DNA of 64,000 nt from Polymyxa betae (Eukaryota; Endomyxa; Phytomyxea; Plasmodiophorida; Plasmodiophoridae): positions 84,400 through 148,399 of the forward strand of contig RBZT01000441.1 of NCBI GenBank assembly GCA_003693705.1, written 5' to 3'. Made by a program: the position numbers and the translations under genes. This document shows, piece by piece, positions 10,814-20,987 of this stretch (within the stretch, counting starts at the first letter, position 1; each line of letters begins with the position of its first letter). Below the pieces are notes generated by a model. The model was given only the letters and a program-made list of their open reading frames with translations. It was not told where the DNA came from and searched no databases.

Positions 10814-11791
10814 TTAGATTTCATCATCGCGGTTGATCTTTATGTTCGGCAGCGCTTCTGCAAGGACTGCAACATCTACATCGCAGCAGCCAATCAGATT
10901 CAAAATCTTCAGCGAGCTACACGCGATTAACGGGTCGACATCATGAATTCGAGTATGAGATAGATCCAATGTCGCCATCCGAGTGCAATTCGATAGTGGC
11001 TCAACATTATCAACCCAGGTCCCATACAAATTCAAAGAACGAATAGGTCGACATGATGATAGGACTGATAGCAGCTGGACTCGAGTCTCTCTTAGATTGA
11101 GATGCTCGATGTAAGGGCATCCATCTAACGGCTCGATATCACTTAGGTTTCGTAACCCTCTGGCGCTTAGCGTGATTAAACGTCTACAAGCTCGTAGTGG
11201 TGTGAAATCGCTCACACGACATCCATCCAGCAATAATGTAGAGAGGAAGACGCACGATGCGAGAGCATCAAGATTGAAAACTGGCGTCTGACGTAGGTCA
11301 AGTTCAATGAGTTCTCTGCATGATCGCAGAGAACTGATATCAGCAACAGAACAACGTCGAAGATTGAGATGCTTTAAATGAGGGCAGTAAGACAGAGCAG
11401 AAATATCCTTAAGCTCGATACAAACAGACATATCCAGATGGGTTAGCTTCACACACGATGATAATGAACCGATATTGTCGATCTTCGTTCCGGAAATATT
11501 CAGATTGGTGAGCTTAAGTAACCGTGATATGGATGTCGCCCTGGAGATCCTCGTATGGGAGATATCTAAAGAGTATAAACCAATGTATCCTTTCAGTAAG
11601 CGTTTCAGGTGATAATTGCAGAATATTCGTCGATCGGTCGGTTGTAGTGAAGTTACTCTGGACAGGCACGCAGTACGAATCGCACGGTTGCTCTGCATTA
11701 AGCAGCATTTATCCAGCCAGGTTAGGCACTCCCAAACCTGATCCGCCGGAGGCCATGGCCGGCTGAAGAAATCTCCCCAATCTGCCATCAT
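10814..11791 (-). CDS. Leucine-rich repeat protein
   Basis: A single-exon gene of 325 aa. After about 75 residues with no recognised domain come roughly ten leucine-rich repeats of 22-23 residues with the pattern LxxLDLxxTxIxDIxxLxxC (for example LTNLNISGTKIDNIGSLSSC and MATLDLSHTRIHDVDPLIAC). The repeats recall internalin/BspA-like or F-box-type LRRs; most end in SC or AC. There is no signal peptide or membrane segment, so the protein is cytosolic, probably for protein-protein contacts. The N-terminal part could hide a degenerate F-box, but I cannot show it. Confidence 0.8.
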   Translation of the reverse strand: MMADWGDFFSRPWPPADQVWECLTWLDKCCLMQSNRAIRTACLSRVTSLQPTDRRIFCNYHLKRLLKGYIGLYSLDISHTRISRATSISRLLKLTNLNISGTKIDNIGSLSSCVKLTHLDMSVCIELKDISALSYCPHLKHLNLRRCSVADISSLRSCRELIELDLRQTPVFNLDALASCVFLSTLLLDGCRVSDFTPLRACRRLITLSARGLRNLSDIEPLDGCPYIEHLNLRETRVQLLSVLSSCRPIRSLNLYGTWVDNVEPLSNCTRMATLDLSHTRIHDVDPLIACSSLKILNLIGCCDVDVAVLAEALPNIKINRDDEI

Positions 11792-11963
11792 GAAGGGGAG
11801 CTCTTTGGCGCGCCACTTAAATATCGCTTGTGTAATGTGTCATACTATGCGATAGAGGCGCCTAGACACCATATGATACTACGTATTAGAGGGTTGTCGT
11901 GTAATGTTACAGTGTAATGTTATGGGCTATGTACAAGTTAGGGTTTTATTAATCATTTCCTGT

Positions 11964-13358
11964 TTAAGCAAGCCTACTGCTACGCCTAGTACCACGAGAC
12001 TCCACAGGTGCTTCTTTGGATTCGTCGTTTTCAAATGTGAACCTTGCAGGACGGGTTGACGAGCGCCTGGATTCGGGTAAAGTGTTACGAAACGACGCCT
12101 CGGATAGTAATCCTTGACGACGGAGTCGTACCGCTTTCTTCTGCTCGGCTTCGGCTTTAGTTGTTTCGGTTGGTATAATCTCTTCGCGAAGATATTCGAG
12201 AAACGGCTCCAAAGCAGAATCACTGCCGTTGTCGCGTTCACTCATGAAACATATCAGTTCGTCCAATGTTTGGGCAACAAGACGAACTTGGCCCTAAAGT
12301 ATGAAGTATTGTTAGAGTTCAGGTAAATGAACATAAAACACAATGGACCTGATCATGCTGTTCATAGAGACGACCACATTGGGATTGTACAGATGAATAG
12401 AAAAACCAATATGATTTGCCCTGAGAGTCTCGTCCTTGTGGCTCAGGCCTGAATGGGTCGGCTAATAAAATCAATCAGCAATGAAAGTCTAGGAATCAGG
12501 GGAATCGCTTACGATCTACACTCGAGATGAATTTCAAGATCTCCGAAGATTCTGAGCATGCCCAATCGCACAGATTCGATAAAATCAAAAGCTAAAGCCA
12601 TTGCAATGAGGTTAAACCGGAAGAAAAACAACAATGAAGGATTTACTCGAGCATATGGCGATAAGGAATGACAATCTTCCGTCCATTGCAATAATAATGG
12701 ATTCTGATATTTTCTCTTGCTTGGCCTCAAATCGCTATCCGATTCCGCTCTTGGGATAGACTTATCCAACAGCGACTGATATGCTTCGGAATCATTACTG
12801 TCCGGGTACATGAATCCAATAAAGCTGTTTTTCATGCCCGAGATGATGCGATGCGTCAAGGTTTGCCACTGATCTGGCCTGACAAAAATCAGCATTACGT
12901 GCATAGTGAAACAAGAAACATTACTTGAGAGCATCTTTTCTGTTCTGTCCCAAATAAATACATCGAGCGGCGAGTTCTGAATACAGAGGATCATCGCGCG
13001 AGAATATGATTGCTTGCTCCAACTCAAGAAAGGAGAATGGTGGTAGCATTAAAATCGGTGCAAATACTTGACAGAACGACAGCAGATTAACAAATTCAGT
13101 TGTAGAATTGATATCAGCAGCTGTGACATCTGGGATACTTCTCAAAGCATCTTCTCCCTGGTCGCCTTCCAATTCCATCGGAGTCGCCGACTCAGTCACG
13201 ACCTGATGCATCACATCTCTATCGACTCCATCATATTCATCAGGGTCGGGATGGAAATCGGATTCGTCATCGCCTTGGTTGGATGGCTCATAGTCGGATT
13301 CTTTAAGTGGATACGGTGATGGAGGTGGTGATAGATTAGTGGACGATACATTCTCCAT
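11964..13358 (-). CDS. CECR2-like chromatin-remodelling factor (DDT/WHIM region, no bromodomain)
   Basis: Exons 13358-12925, 12878-12647, 12591-12513, 12461-12349 and 12293-11964 sum to 396 codons exactly. The N-terminus is acidic. It is followed by a DDT-like segment (LLSFCQVFAPILMLPPFSFLELEQAI), a linker with KRKY, the helix LLILSNLCDWACSESSEIL, and the hallmark FRPEPQGRDSQGKSYWFFY, which matches the RxEPLGxDxxGxxYWYF motif of CECR2 and BAZ-type ISWI partners. The C-terminus is basic and serine-rich. Such proteins pair with ISWI ATPases to slide nucleosomes in the nucleus. Animal CECR2 carries a bromodomain that is absent here. The assignment rests on these motifs, so another DDT/WHIM protein is possible. 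Confidence 0.75.
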
Positions 13359-13581
13359 CAAGCTAAACGGAGCGATCCCAAACACCACACTGACTCCAGC
13401 CTTAAACTGCGAGATCCATTTTCAGCCACATACTGCTTACTGAATTACCGATTCTGAATCACTTTTATCAACGACATTATCAAGATCTTGAAAGCTGATG
13501 CGAAATTAATCAGAATTCGAATTATTACAGTAATGCCTAAAACGATATATGAATGCGTAAAGCTGATATATCTTATTTAAT

Positions 13582-14553
13582 CTAAGAATCTGAATCACTG
13601 TCAGCATAACTGACAATATTGAGTTTCTTGGTGAGTTGGGATCCCTGTTCTTTCGATGAATTTGATGCAGAAGATGGAGGCTTCACCTCGGGACTTTTGC
13701 GTTTTCTCTTTACTACAATAGGCACAGTCGAGCCGTTCTCGTGACTGGTATTTGCGATGATGTTGATACCAGAAAAGGCTCCGGATTCCTTGACGACAGC
13801 ATCTTTGTCGACATCGTCGTCGATTCGTCGAATTACCCTGTCGTTCGTATCGCCAAATACACTGCGAACTGTTTCTTCATCCTGCTGTTCTTGTTTCTGC
13901 AACACTGTCGATTCGTATTTCCTTTGATGTAGCAAAAGCAATTCTTCAGGTGATCGTTGACTATGCCGTCGACTCATGGCCTGAAGTTCTTGAAGAGCAT
14001 CCATCTGATCCATCTCTCTTTTAGCTTCTTTCTGCCTATTCTCTAAAGCCTTGACACAACTGGTTAGTACAAAAATATAAAAATTATACAATTAAACAAA
14101 CCTTCATGGCATCCTGCTCTTCTTCCTTTATCCTCTCTTCAAGTTCTTTATCAACTTGCAGCGCGGCAGTCCAAGGTTCGAAATTTCGCTTCGCACCTCG
14201 CTCGACAACATAATTGCCATTTTTTGGATCGGTTTTGAATGTGATTTCGCTCGAGCACATAACACATTTGATAAAAAATCGCCAGACTTTGATCCCTAGG
14301 TAATCTTCCCCAATGGCAAGCTCTTTTTTCGAATTAAACTTCTTCCCAGAATACATGAACTCTCCACACGACATACACTGAACGTTCATTGGCAACATGG
14401 TTCGGACGGTTTCTTGCCGGTCGATCGGCTTGCGATTTCTTGGCAACTTCGTGGCATCGAAATCTGGTGGGTAATATCTGAGACCACGTCAGTGGAACGG
14501 CCAGGACTGCTTCAGCTATTTTCTTACTTATTGAGCACTTTACGTTCACCCAT
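13582..14553 (-). CDS. YJU2: Splicing factor Yju2/CCDC94 (CWC16 family)
   Basis: Yju2 joins the spliceosome through the Prp19 complex and promotes the first splicing step. Exons are 14553-14528, 14478-14102 and 14049-13582. The protein begins MGERKVLNKYYPPDF, continues with LPRNRKPIDRQETVRTMLP, and has the zinc site CMSCG...CVMCSSEI with two CxxC pairs, then KTDPKNGNYVVERGAKRNFE. The C-terminal half is a charged coiled coil with a KRKRK nuclear signal. Oddity: between YYPPDF and DATKL the DNA has TTTT (14460-14463) where the frame needs TTT. The exon sum is one base over whole codons. The rest is intact, so this is probably a sequence error. Confidence 0.9.
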
Positions 14554-15140
14554 TGTGACAGCGAATAAGGTTTAGAAGGAAGCGGTGTGTAAACGGTAGT
14601 CCGACAGCAACACCGAATGATGAAATGGCGATTTAACGATATACTTTTCACGCACTGCAAAACGTAGCGCAGCCCCTTGTAACATTACTTCCACTAGTTG
14701 GCTCTTAATTCAAATACTGTATCGGCTTTATTGAGATTAGATGGCAATCGGAATTAAACAACTAACAGGCGACATTACACTCGTTAACGACAGAATTTTT
14801 GCCATGTTGTGTGTTGATGCATCAAAACTGGGCTTGCACAATTTGGTGGGTTTTCGATATCAGGTTACTGCTCCAAGACAATCTTCTAGTTCAGTGTAGG
14901 TATTATTTATACTATCTGATACCTAATGGCTGTTATTTATATAGAAATAGCATAGGCCGCTCGCAGGTCAAAGAACGTCCAAGACGAGCACTGTCCTTGA
15001 CTTCGGTAAGAGGGCCTGACCGTTACGGACTGCGTTCCGGTCTATGTTTGGTTAGATCGCTCTGATCTCGACCAATAGCAGTTAAATTGTGACATTTGAC
15101 GGTTACCCTGATGTTAGTTTCTGTCTTAGCTGAGGAGCTT
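14554..15140. other. Divergent promoter region
   Basis: This 587-bp stretch separates the start of YJU2 (minus) from the CASTOR-like gene (plus). A 53-codon ORF from the ATG at 14740 has no recognised relatives. A short hairpin-like sequence lies around 15010-15050. Nothing else is supported. Confidence 0.4.
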
Positions 15141-16225
15141 ATGATGGTTCGACTGCAGGTATCAAATATCAATCTAGCAGCCGTCGACCTGCTGAGGTTG
15201 CTGTTCTATCAAAACGAAGGGTCCTTAGCTGTTTGCTACCATTTCGCTTGATTCATCGTGATTTTATAGGCAGTTCTTAGCTTATACACGAACCGATGAC
15301 GAAGTCTCATTGATCTTGAAACGAAATGATATCAATCCATTCAAAGATATTGCTAATGTCTGTATATCTCCAATGAGTTGGCTGGCTCTAAGCCTCTGTA
15401 ATGACGAAGAAGGTTCCAGGACATTTAGTCTCTGAGCTCTTTGATCATTTGATTTGTTTTAGTGAGTGATGGTCTCGTGAGTAAGCTATTGTCGTTGCTG
15501 GCTACTCAGAATTATTCGATTTTCTACCTGTCGACGGCAACGCAAGATTACATTCTGGTGAAAAGCGACCAGCTCGAGGAAATCTTACGCTGCCTACGAG
15601 AATCTCTTACTGTTGATATCGACTTCAACGCATCATCGGAGATCGACGAAAGCTCTCGCACAACGCCACGTTCAAATGCTAATAATGAGGGACTGTCGCA
15701 AGTAGGACTAGATGAAGCATCTCGTGAAGTAAAGACGCCTAGCGATTTCGAAGTTAAGCTCGCTTTGCTGCCTGAAGGATTCTGTCTCCATTCTTTATCG
15801 CTTGCGGAACTCGATCGAATAATGAAGCCCCTTATACGGGTTCTATTTATTGAACGCAGCAAACTATCATTTTTCTCTTTTGCTATGGTTGAAGATCAGG
15901 TCCGTTCGGTGAATGTTTAGCACTTTTAGAGAAAGAGATTAATTTGTTTCAGATTTCAATGATCTTGGATAAGGAGTCAGCCAAATTCTTTAGAACGTAT
16001 GCCGAGATCGATCAGAAATACAGATGGCGAGCATTTAAAGTGCTTGGTGAATGGGGATTTTCGGAAATCGGCCTCGTGAACTCTCTATCCAGTGCTTTGT
16101 CAAGTGCTGGAGTCGAATCTCCTTTATTCTTATCAACATTCAGTCGAGATTTTATTATTGTCCCTTCTGAGGTGGAAGAAACAGCTAAGGAAGCTTTTAT
16201 CAAGGCTGGATTCATGGTCTCTTAG
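15141..16225 (+). CDS. CASTOR/GATSL-like ACT-domain protein (arginine sensor family)
   Basis: Exons 15141-15230, 15274-15412, 15463-15899 and 15953-16225 give 312 aa in phase. The layout is that of CASTOR1/2: ACT-type strand-helix units in tandem. The first unit (LLRLLFYQNEGSLAFLAYTR then DEVSLIL) matches the HPLIKLLF...KFFSLTETPEDYTLMV part of human CASTOR1. The repeats NYSIFYLSTATQDYILVKSD and SPLFLSTFSRDFIIVP match its LSTYQTDFILV strand. Animal CASTOR1 binds arginine and regulates GATOR2/TORC1. Whether this protein binds arginine cannot be read from sequence, and bacterial-type ACT_7 proteins are an alternative. Confidence 0.75.
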
Positions 16226-16398
16226 ACCAAATATACTTTCACTTAATTATGCATTACCCCAAACGTATCTCCTCTGTGAATAATCCTAAAATATGCATAC
16301 CAAGCTATCTTCTAGGAGATTAGAATTGCAAAGTGGGGTCATGGGGACAATAAAGGTTTAGAAATGAGATAAGGCCAATACTGAATATTCAAAATGAA

Positions 16399-17493
16399 TT
16401 AAGCCCGACCAGCCTGTTTCATCACTTCTAACATTAATTTGCCAACAGCAGCGGGAGATTCTGAGACGGCAACCCCAGCTTCTTTTAGAGCAGCGATCTT
16501 CTCCTTGGCACCGCCCTTACCGCCGGAAATAATAGCTCCAGCATGGCCCATACGCCGCCCAGGTGGAGCTGTAAGCCCTGCGATGAAGGCAACCACCGGC
16601 TTGTTCTCGACGTTATTCTCAGCTAAAAAGGCGGCGGCTTTCTCTTCAGCCTGACCACCGATTTCACCGATCATGATAATTCCTGAGTTCTGAGATTACT
16701 ATCCAAGGCATCAATGGCACATCGAATCAACCTTCGGTCTGGGGATCTTTTAGGAATCTGTCAATAACATCGATGAAGTTGGTGCCATTAAAAGGATCAC
16801 CCCCAATACCAACACATGTAGACTGTCCAAGCCCAACACTTGTCGTCTGATGAACAGCTTCATACGTTAAAGTTCCCGATCTGGAAACAATGCCGATTTT
16901 TCCTAAAGCGAATGTGAAAATTAGAATAGTAACAGCGATATTTACGATCAAACCTGGGGTGTGGATGTATCCAGGCATAATACCAATCTTGCATTCTCCA
17001 GGCTTGATAATACCTGGGCAGTTCGGTCCAATTAGACGAACGTTAGGCTTCTTCTTCAGAGCCCGCAGGACCTTCACCATATCATGTTGTGGAATACCTA
17101 TAGCAATTTGACATCAAATGCCTGTATGACATAAAATAAAGGGCAACCTTCAGTGATGGTTACAATCAATGGAACATCAGCCTCAATAGCTTCAAGGATG
17201 GCGGCAGCTGCGAATGGAGGCGGCACGTAGATAGCGGTGGCGTCGGCACCAGTTTCTTTAACGGCGTCGGCAACTGTATCAAATACTGGAAGACCTAGGT
17301 GCTCCTTGCCGCCCTTTCCAGGCGAAACACCACCCACAACTTGGGTTCCATACTCAATCGCCTGCTCCGAATGGAACGTCCCCTGCTTTCCCGTGAGCCC
17401 TTGGACGATAACACGAGTGTTTTTATCGACGAAAACGGCCGCTGTCGAGGACAGGGCACGTCGGCATGAGGAGAATGCCCTGTTAAGAAACAT
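16399..17493 (-). CDS. SUCLG1: Succinyl-CoA ligase alpha subunit, mitochondrial
   Basis: The enzyme makes succinate plus ATP or GTP from succinyl-CoA in the TCA cycle. Exons 17493-17148, 17097-16954, 16902-16732 and 16682-16399 give 314 aa. The N-terminus [20 protein letters not shown] is a classic mitochondrial presequence. The CoA-binding Rossmann motif [20 protein letters not shown], the [18 protein letters not shown] segment, [11 protein letters not shown] and [10 protein letters not shown] follow. The phospho-histidine site is in the last exon ([20 protein letters not shown]). All three introns are about 50 bp. Confidence 0.96.
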
Positions 17494-18075
17494 CGTGATC
17501 TATCGTGGCTGTTTTATGGTAAGATGGAATTGCCAGTTAATACGAGACGATATGCGCACTTTCTCTGATTTTTAAGTTCTCTTTTTCTCAAACTTGAACT
17601 TTCAGTCTTTTACTGTCAATCCCAGCTTGAGCTACAGAATTACACAAGCATGTCATCGTCTGATGCACAAGAATTATTCGTGTGTTTTCTGACGGATTCG
17701 GTAATTGGATTTTATAAATACAGGCTATCGAAGAGGTACACAAAATAGTGACACATAAACGGTGGATTTCCTGTTTCAAAATTCTGTGTAGCAAGGCTGG
17801 CTGACTCCTATCTGCTTGTCGACTTGTTTGGCAGTACATTCCAGGAAGGACTCTATACTGGTGATTAATTCAGTGAGACTTGAAATCTGAATATGGTGCT
17901 GATGGAGTGATGGGTGAAAACCGAAATATGGCATAACTATCATTCTAATCCATGTACTGTATGAAATGCAAGGGTACAGACCCGGTTTAAAAAATTACCG
18001 ACATTTATCTCATTACGTATAGGCAGGGAATTTTGTTAGTAGTAGTAATATATGCAAAACAGAAACCACACAGAA
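17494..18075. other. Intergenic, nothing seen
   Basis: 582 bp between the succinyl-CoA ligase start and the 3' end of the CAP gene. It contains no gene-like frame, repeat or RNA that I can support. Confidence 0.5.
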
Positions 18076-19281
18076 TTATACAACGGATATACGACGTGGA
18101 CGAGGCGTCGGAGATGGGATCGGTGCAGTGGTGTTGACGAACGTTGAAGGTGCTGGAGAGGCAATCGTCACTGAAACGGCGACAGGTACGTTTTGCTGTG
18201 CGGCAGTTGCTAGGAGTTGAGAGAGCGATGAAGAATTAGCAGCTGCTGACAGATCGATAGTGGTAGTTGGCGATGCCGATGCAGCCGGAACCAAGGTTGG
18301 CAATGTTGCCGGCGTGCTTGTTATAGGTGCAGTGCTTGGAGATAAGCTGGGGAAGATGACTGGGGTTGTGGATGCAGATGTTGTCGGAGCCGGCGTTATG
18401 GCTGCAGATGTTGTCGGAGCCGGCGTCATGGCTGCAGATGTTGTCGGAGCCGGCGTTATGGCTGCAGATGTTGTCGGAGCCGGCGTTATGGCTGCAGCTG
18501 CAGGTGGTGTTGGGACTGGAGTGGTAGCTGTTGATGGCATGGTGGTGGTCGGTACTGGCGTCACATCTGCAGCTCGTGGACGTCGTGTAGTAGCAGCTGA
18601 GGCTTGGGTCGCGAACGTGCCAATCTTGGCGCAGAGACTGCCATTGCAGGCGTATCCTGATGGGCACCAGCCACAGGTCTTTCCAGAAATATAGGCTGAT
18701 TCTCCAACCCAATTGCCAGCTGATTTATAGTGGCAGACATAGACCTGGACCTGAGGTTTTCCCAATAGGTTCGAGCATGTCGTTTGAGCACAACCAACAA
18801 ATTCGGTTGTAGCCCAGACCATCTGTTTATAGTGACCGCACGCTTTACCAGGTGTACACGATAACAGGGCGAAATCGTAATCTTTTGCCTAGACAGATCA
18901 TCATTTCAGCTCATGGTTCGGCAACAATTATCATTCAGTGAAACAATGGTTTGACGATGTGAAAAGTTTGGCAATTACCTCAGCAGCCCATGCCGAAGCA
19001 GCATCGGTGATGTTCATAGCAGGCCAACCCCAGGCCAAATTCTCACCGTATGATGTCGAGCTGTGTCCAGTTGGGCATGTGTTAGCATATGCCAATGCTG
19101 ACGCTTCCAAATTCGAATCCCACAGCATCGTCAGCATATTCATAGCAGTCGGCGACACATTGCTGCGAACTTGATTGTGCACAGCCAATACGGCGGCCTT
19201 GTCATAATCTGTTAGGGCAGCGTGACTGCTGCAAACAATCACAGCGATCAGAATTAGATGTAATTCGAGCAATGTCGGCAT
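18076..19281 (-). CDS. Secreted CAP/SCP (PR-1-like) protein with mucin-like tail
   Basis: Exons 19281-18979 and 18888-18076 encode 371 aa. A signal peptide (LHLILIAVIVCSSHAA) precedes a CAP domain. Visible motifs are AVLAVHNQVRSNV (CAP1 His), the SYGENLAWG strand, GHYKQMVWATTEFVGCAQ (second His) and VYVCHYKSAGNWVGE. A short Cys-rich knot (CGWCPSGYACNGSLC) and a long Thr/Pro/Ala/Ser tail of about 180 residues follow. The tail contains four 10-residue repeats (TPAPTTSAAI type) and looks heavily O-glycosylated. CAP proteins are secreted and often bind sterols or act at host interfaces. The role here is unknown. No GPI signal is obvious at the C-terminus. Confidence 0.9.
18371..18499. repeat. 30-bp coding minisatellite in the CAP gene
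   Basis: Four nearly identical 30-bp units (gctgcagatgttgtcggagc followed by cggcgttatg; one unit has C for T) encode the decapeptide repeat TPAPTTSAAI on the minus strand. Copy number is probably variable between strains. Confidence 0.9.
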
Positions 19282-19787
19282 TGGATAAGTTAAAGATATA
19301 TCATGAGTCAATGCAATTAGAGACTTAAGAATGGCATGGCAAATGACTCAGCATGCAGTATGTATTATTTCCAATGTGCATCTTATCGCATCATATTGTG
19401 TATAAGATCATAAGCAGACAGTTCAGCAAAAGATCGCCGTTCTCACTCATGCCAACTCAGTAAAATCGATTAATAAAACCAGGAGTCGCGATCGTATGAC
19501 AGAACTATACAAATCATCGATCGGGCTTTCGATATCGCAGACAAACCTGTCAGACACTATTCCAGCAATGCAGCGAGCACGCCGCCCAGCATCCGTAAAC
19601 CACCACCACCAGCCTGAATATAGACTGCGACGACACCATGGAACTTTCCCGGAATATTCGAGTAGACACCCTTGTCATATGTCAAATGACCGATCCGAAA
19701 CGCACCAACTTCCGAGTCATTCAGTCTTCCGCATTGTTTTAGCATCAAGCTTGTTGTGTCTGTCATTCTACCAGCATCAGATCAAGC
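19282..19787. other. Intergenic with a possible leader in another frame
   Basis: About 500 bp before the 399-aa gene. A hydrophobic stretch (FRIVLASSLLCLSFY) is encoded at about 19728-19775, one frame off the downstream ORF. It could be a signal peptide separated from its gene by an unrecognised intron or frameshift, or chance. Confidence 0.35.
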
Positions 19788-20987
19788 ATGAGCGCCATCG
19801 AAATGCCTCGCATCGCCGGCGAGACGCCGTCTGATCGCGAACATCTTGACCATAATAAGTATCTCAGCCCTCACCTGATTGTTCGTTATGCCATTGTCGG
19901 CTGGTGTCTGTCCAAGTTCAATGGGCTTGGCTATATCGGTCGTACCAACATCCAGCAGATGCACGCCTTAGCGGAAACTGTCCAGAAACAGGAAAACGAA
20001 CAGCAGTCGTCACGCCTCGAGCCGCTTCGAGTCGCCGAAAATCGCATCCGAAACGACGTTCTGCAAGATTTTATCAAGTATGTTTGCGACCCGAAAACTG
20101 GTAGAGAATTTGACTGCGATCGGACCAACTTTATGTTCCAGTCATGTACTTCTGCACTTTTATATTGTGTAGCCCGGGCATTACCCGATCGGTTCCCAGA
20201 TCCCCGCGATCTCATGATTCTAAACTCGTACGATTATGTCGAAGGATACCTGAACACCTATAACGATTACTGCTCGAACCGTTACGATTTCTTGGTTTTC
20301 ACGCAATCGCTCGGGAAGACAATCCGTGAATATTTCCGCCGCTTTCAGCTCGGACTAGAGAACGGATCCATTCGTCTGGATCCGCGATATCGTCAGCATT
20401 TCCGAAACAGCCTGCTTGCCGCTTTCGACAAGATTCGCGACGATCTCGGTGAAGAGTACTGGAAGAACGAGTTCCCTCTTCGAAATCCAGAGGAACCTCT
20501 CCCAGAAACTCGCTCTTACGATTTGAATGACGAATCGCAAGTCTATGATTGGGACGTCGACGATGTCCCTGCCGGAGGTCGCATCGTCCTCCGACAGCCG
20601 TACGCACCCATCTTGGAGGCACATCAGCGCGCCAAATTGAAAGTGCTCCTGCATGTACTGGATGCTCTGCAGCGGTACCAATCAGATCAAGGTGTCACCC
20701 GGGAACACGCGATCGCCTTATTAGCCTGTTTCGAAGACAAAGCACACCAGCTTCTGCACAACATGGGTGTACCAGACGACGATATCCTTCCACTGCGTGC
20801 ATCTGCCCATGCTGATCTCGTATGTATTTGCCAGCTTGCATGCGAGTCCCAGAGAGCCGGTAACGTTCCAGAGTCCGAACAAGGTCGTCGCGATGAAGAA
20901 ACTGACGATCAGTCTCAGCTGAGACAGGAGAAGATTGTTCAGCAGATGATGTCCAACATGAACATTCAGCCATCCAGCTCCGAATAG
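19788..20987 (+). CDS. Uncharacterised 399-aa protein
   Basis: A long single-exon ORF with a GC-richer, evenly coding composition. It begins MSAIEMPRIAGETPSDREHL, then has a helical N-terminal domain and a central region rich in aromatic and charged residues (YVEGYLNTYNDYCSNRYDFL, EYFRRFQLGLENGSIRLDPR). A long helical segment (AKLKVLLHVLDALQRY) and a Gln/Glu-rich C-terminus (QQMMSNMNIQPSSSE) follow. I do not recognise the family. Its first residues are shared with the small ORF at 1826-1954, where they follow a signal peptide. It may thus have lost, or have upstream, a secretion leader. Confidence 0.7.
   Translation: MSAIEMPRIAGETPSDREHLDHNKYLSPHLIVRYAIVGWCLSKFNGLGYIGRTNIQQMHALAETVQKQENEQQSSRLEPLRVAENRIRNDVLQDFIKYVCDPKTGREFDCDRTNFMFQSCTSALLYCVARALPDRFPDPRDLMILNSYDYVEGYLNTYNDYCSNRYDFLVFTQSLGKTIREYFRRFQLGLENGSIRLDPRYRQHFRNSLLAAFDKIRDDLGEEYWKNEFPLRNPEEPLPETRSYDLNDESQVYDWDVDDVPAGGRIVLRQPYAPILEAHQRAKLKVLLHVLDALQRYQSDQGVTREHAIALLACFEDKAHQLLHNMGVPDDDILPLRASAHADLVCICQLACESQRAGNVPESEQGRRDEETDDQSQLRQEKIVQQMMSNMNIQPSSSE

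Noticed and set aside
18260-18694. 144-codon plus-strand ORF, Val/Gly/Ala-rich
   Set aside because: It is the mirror of the mucin repeat of the CAP gene and has repetitive low complexity.
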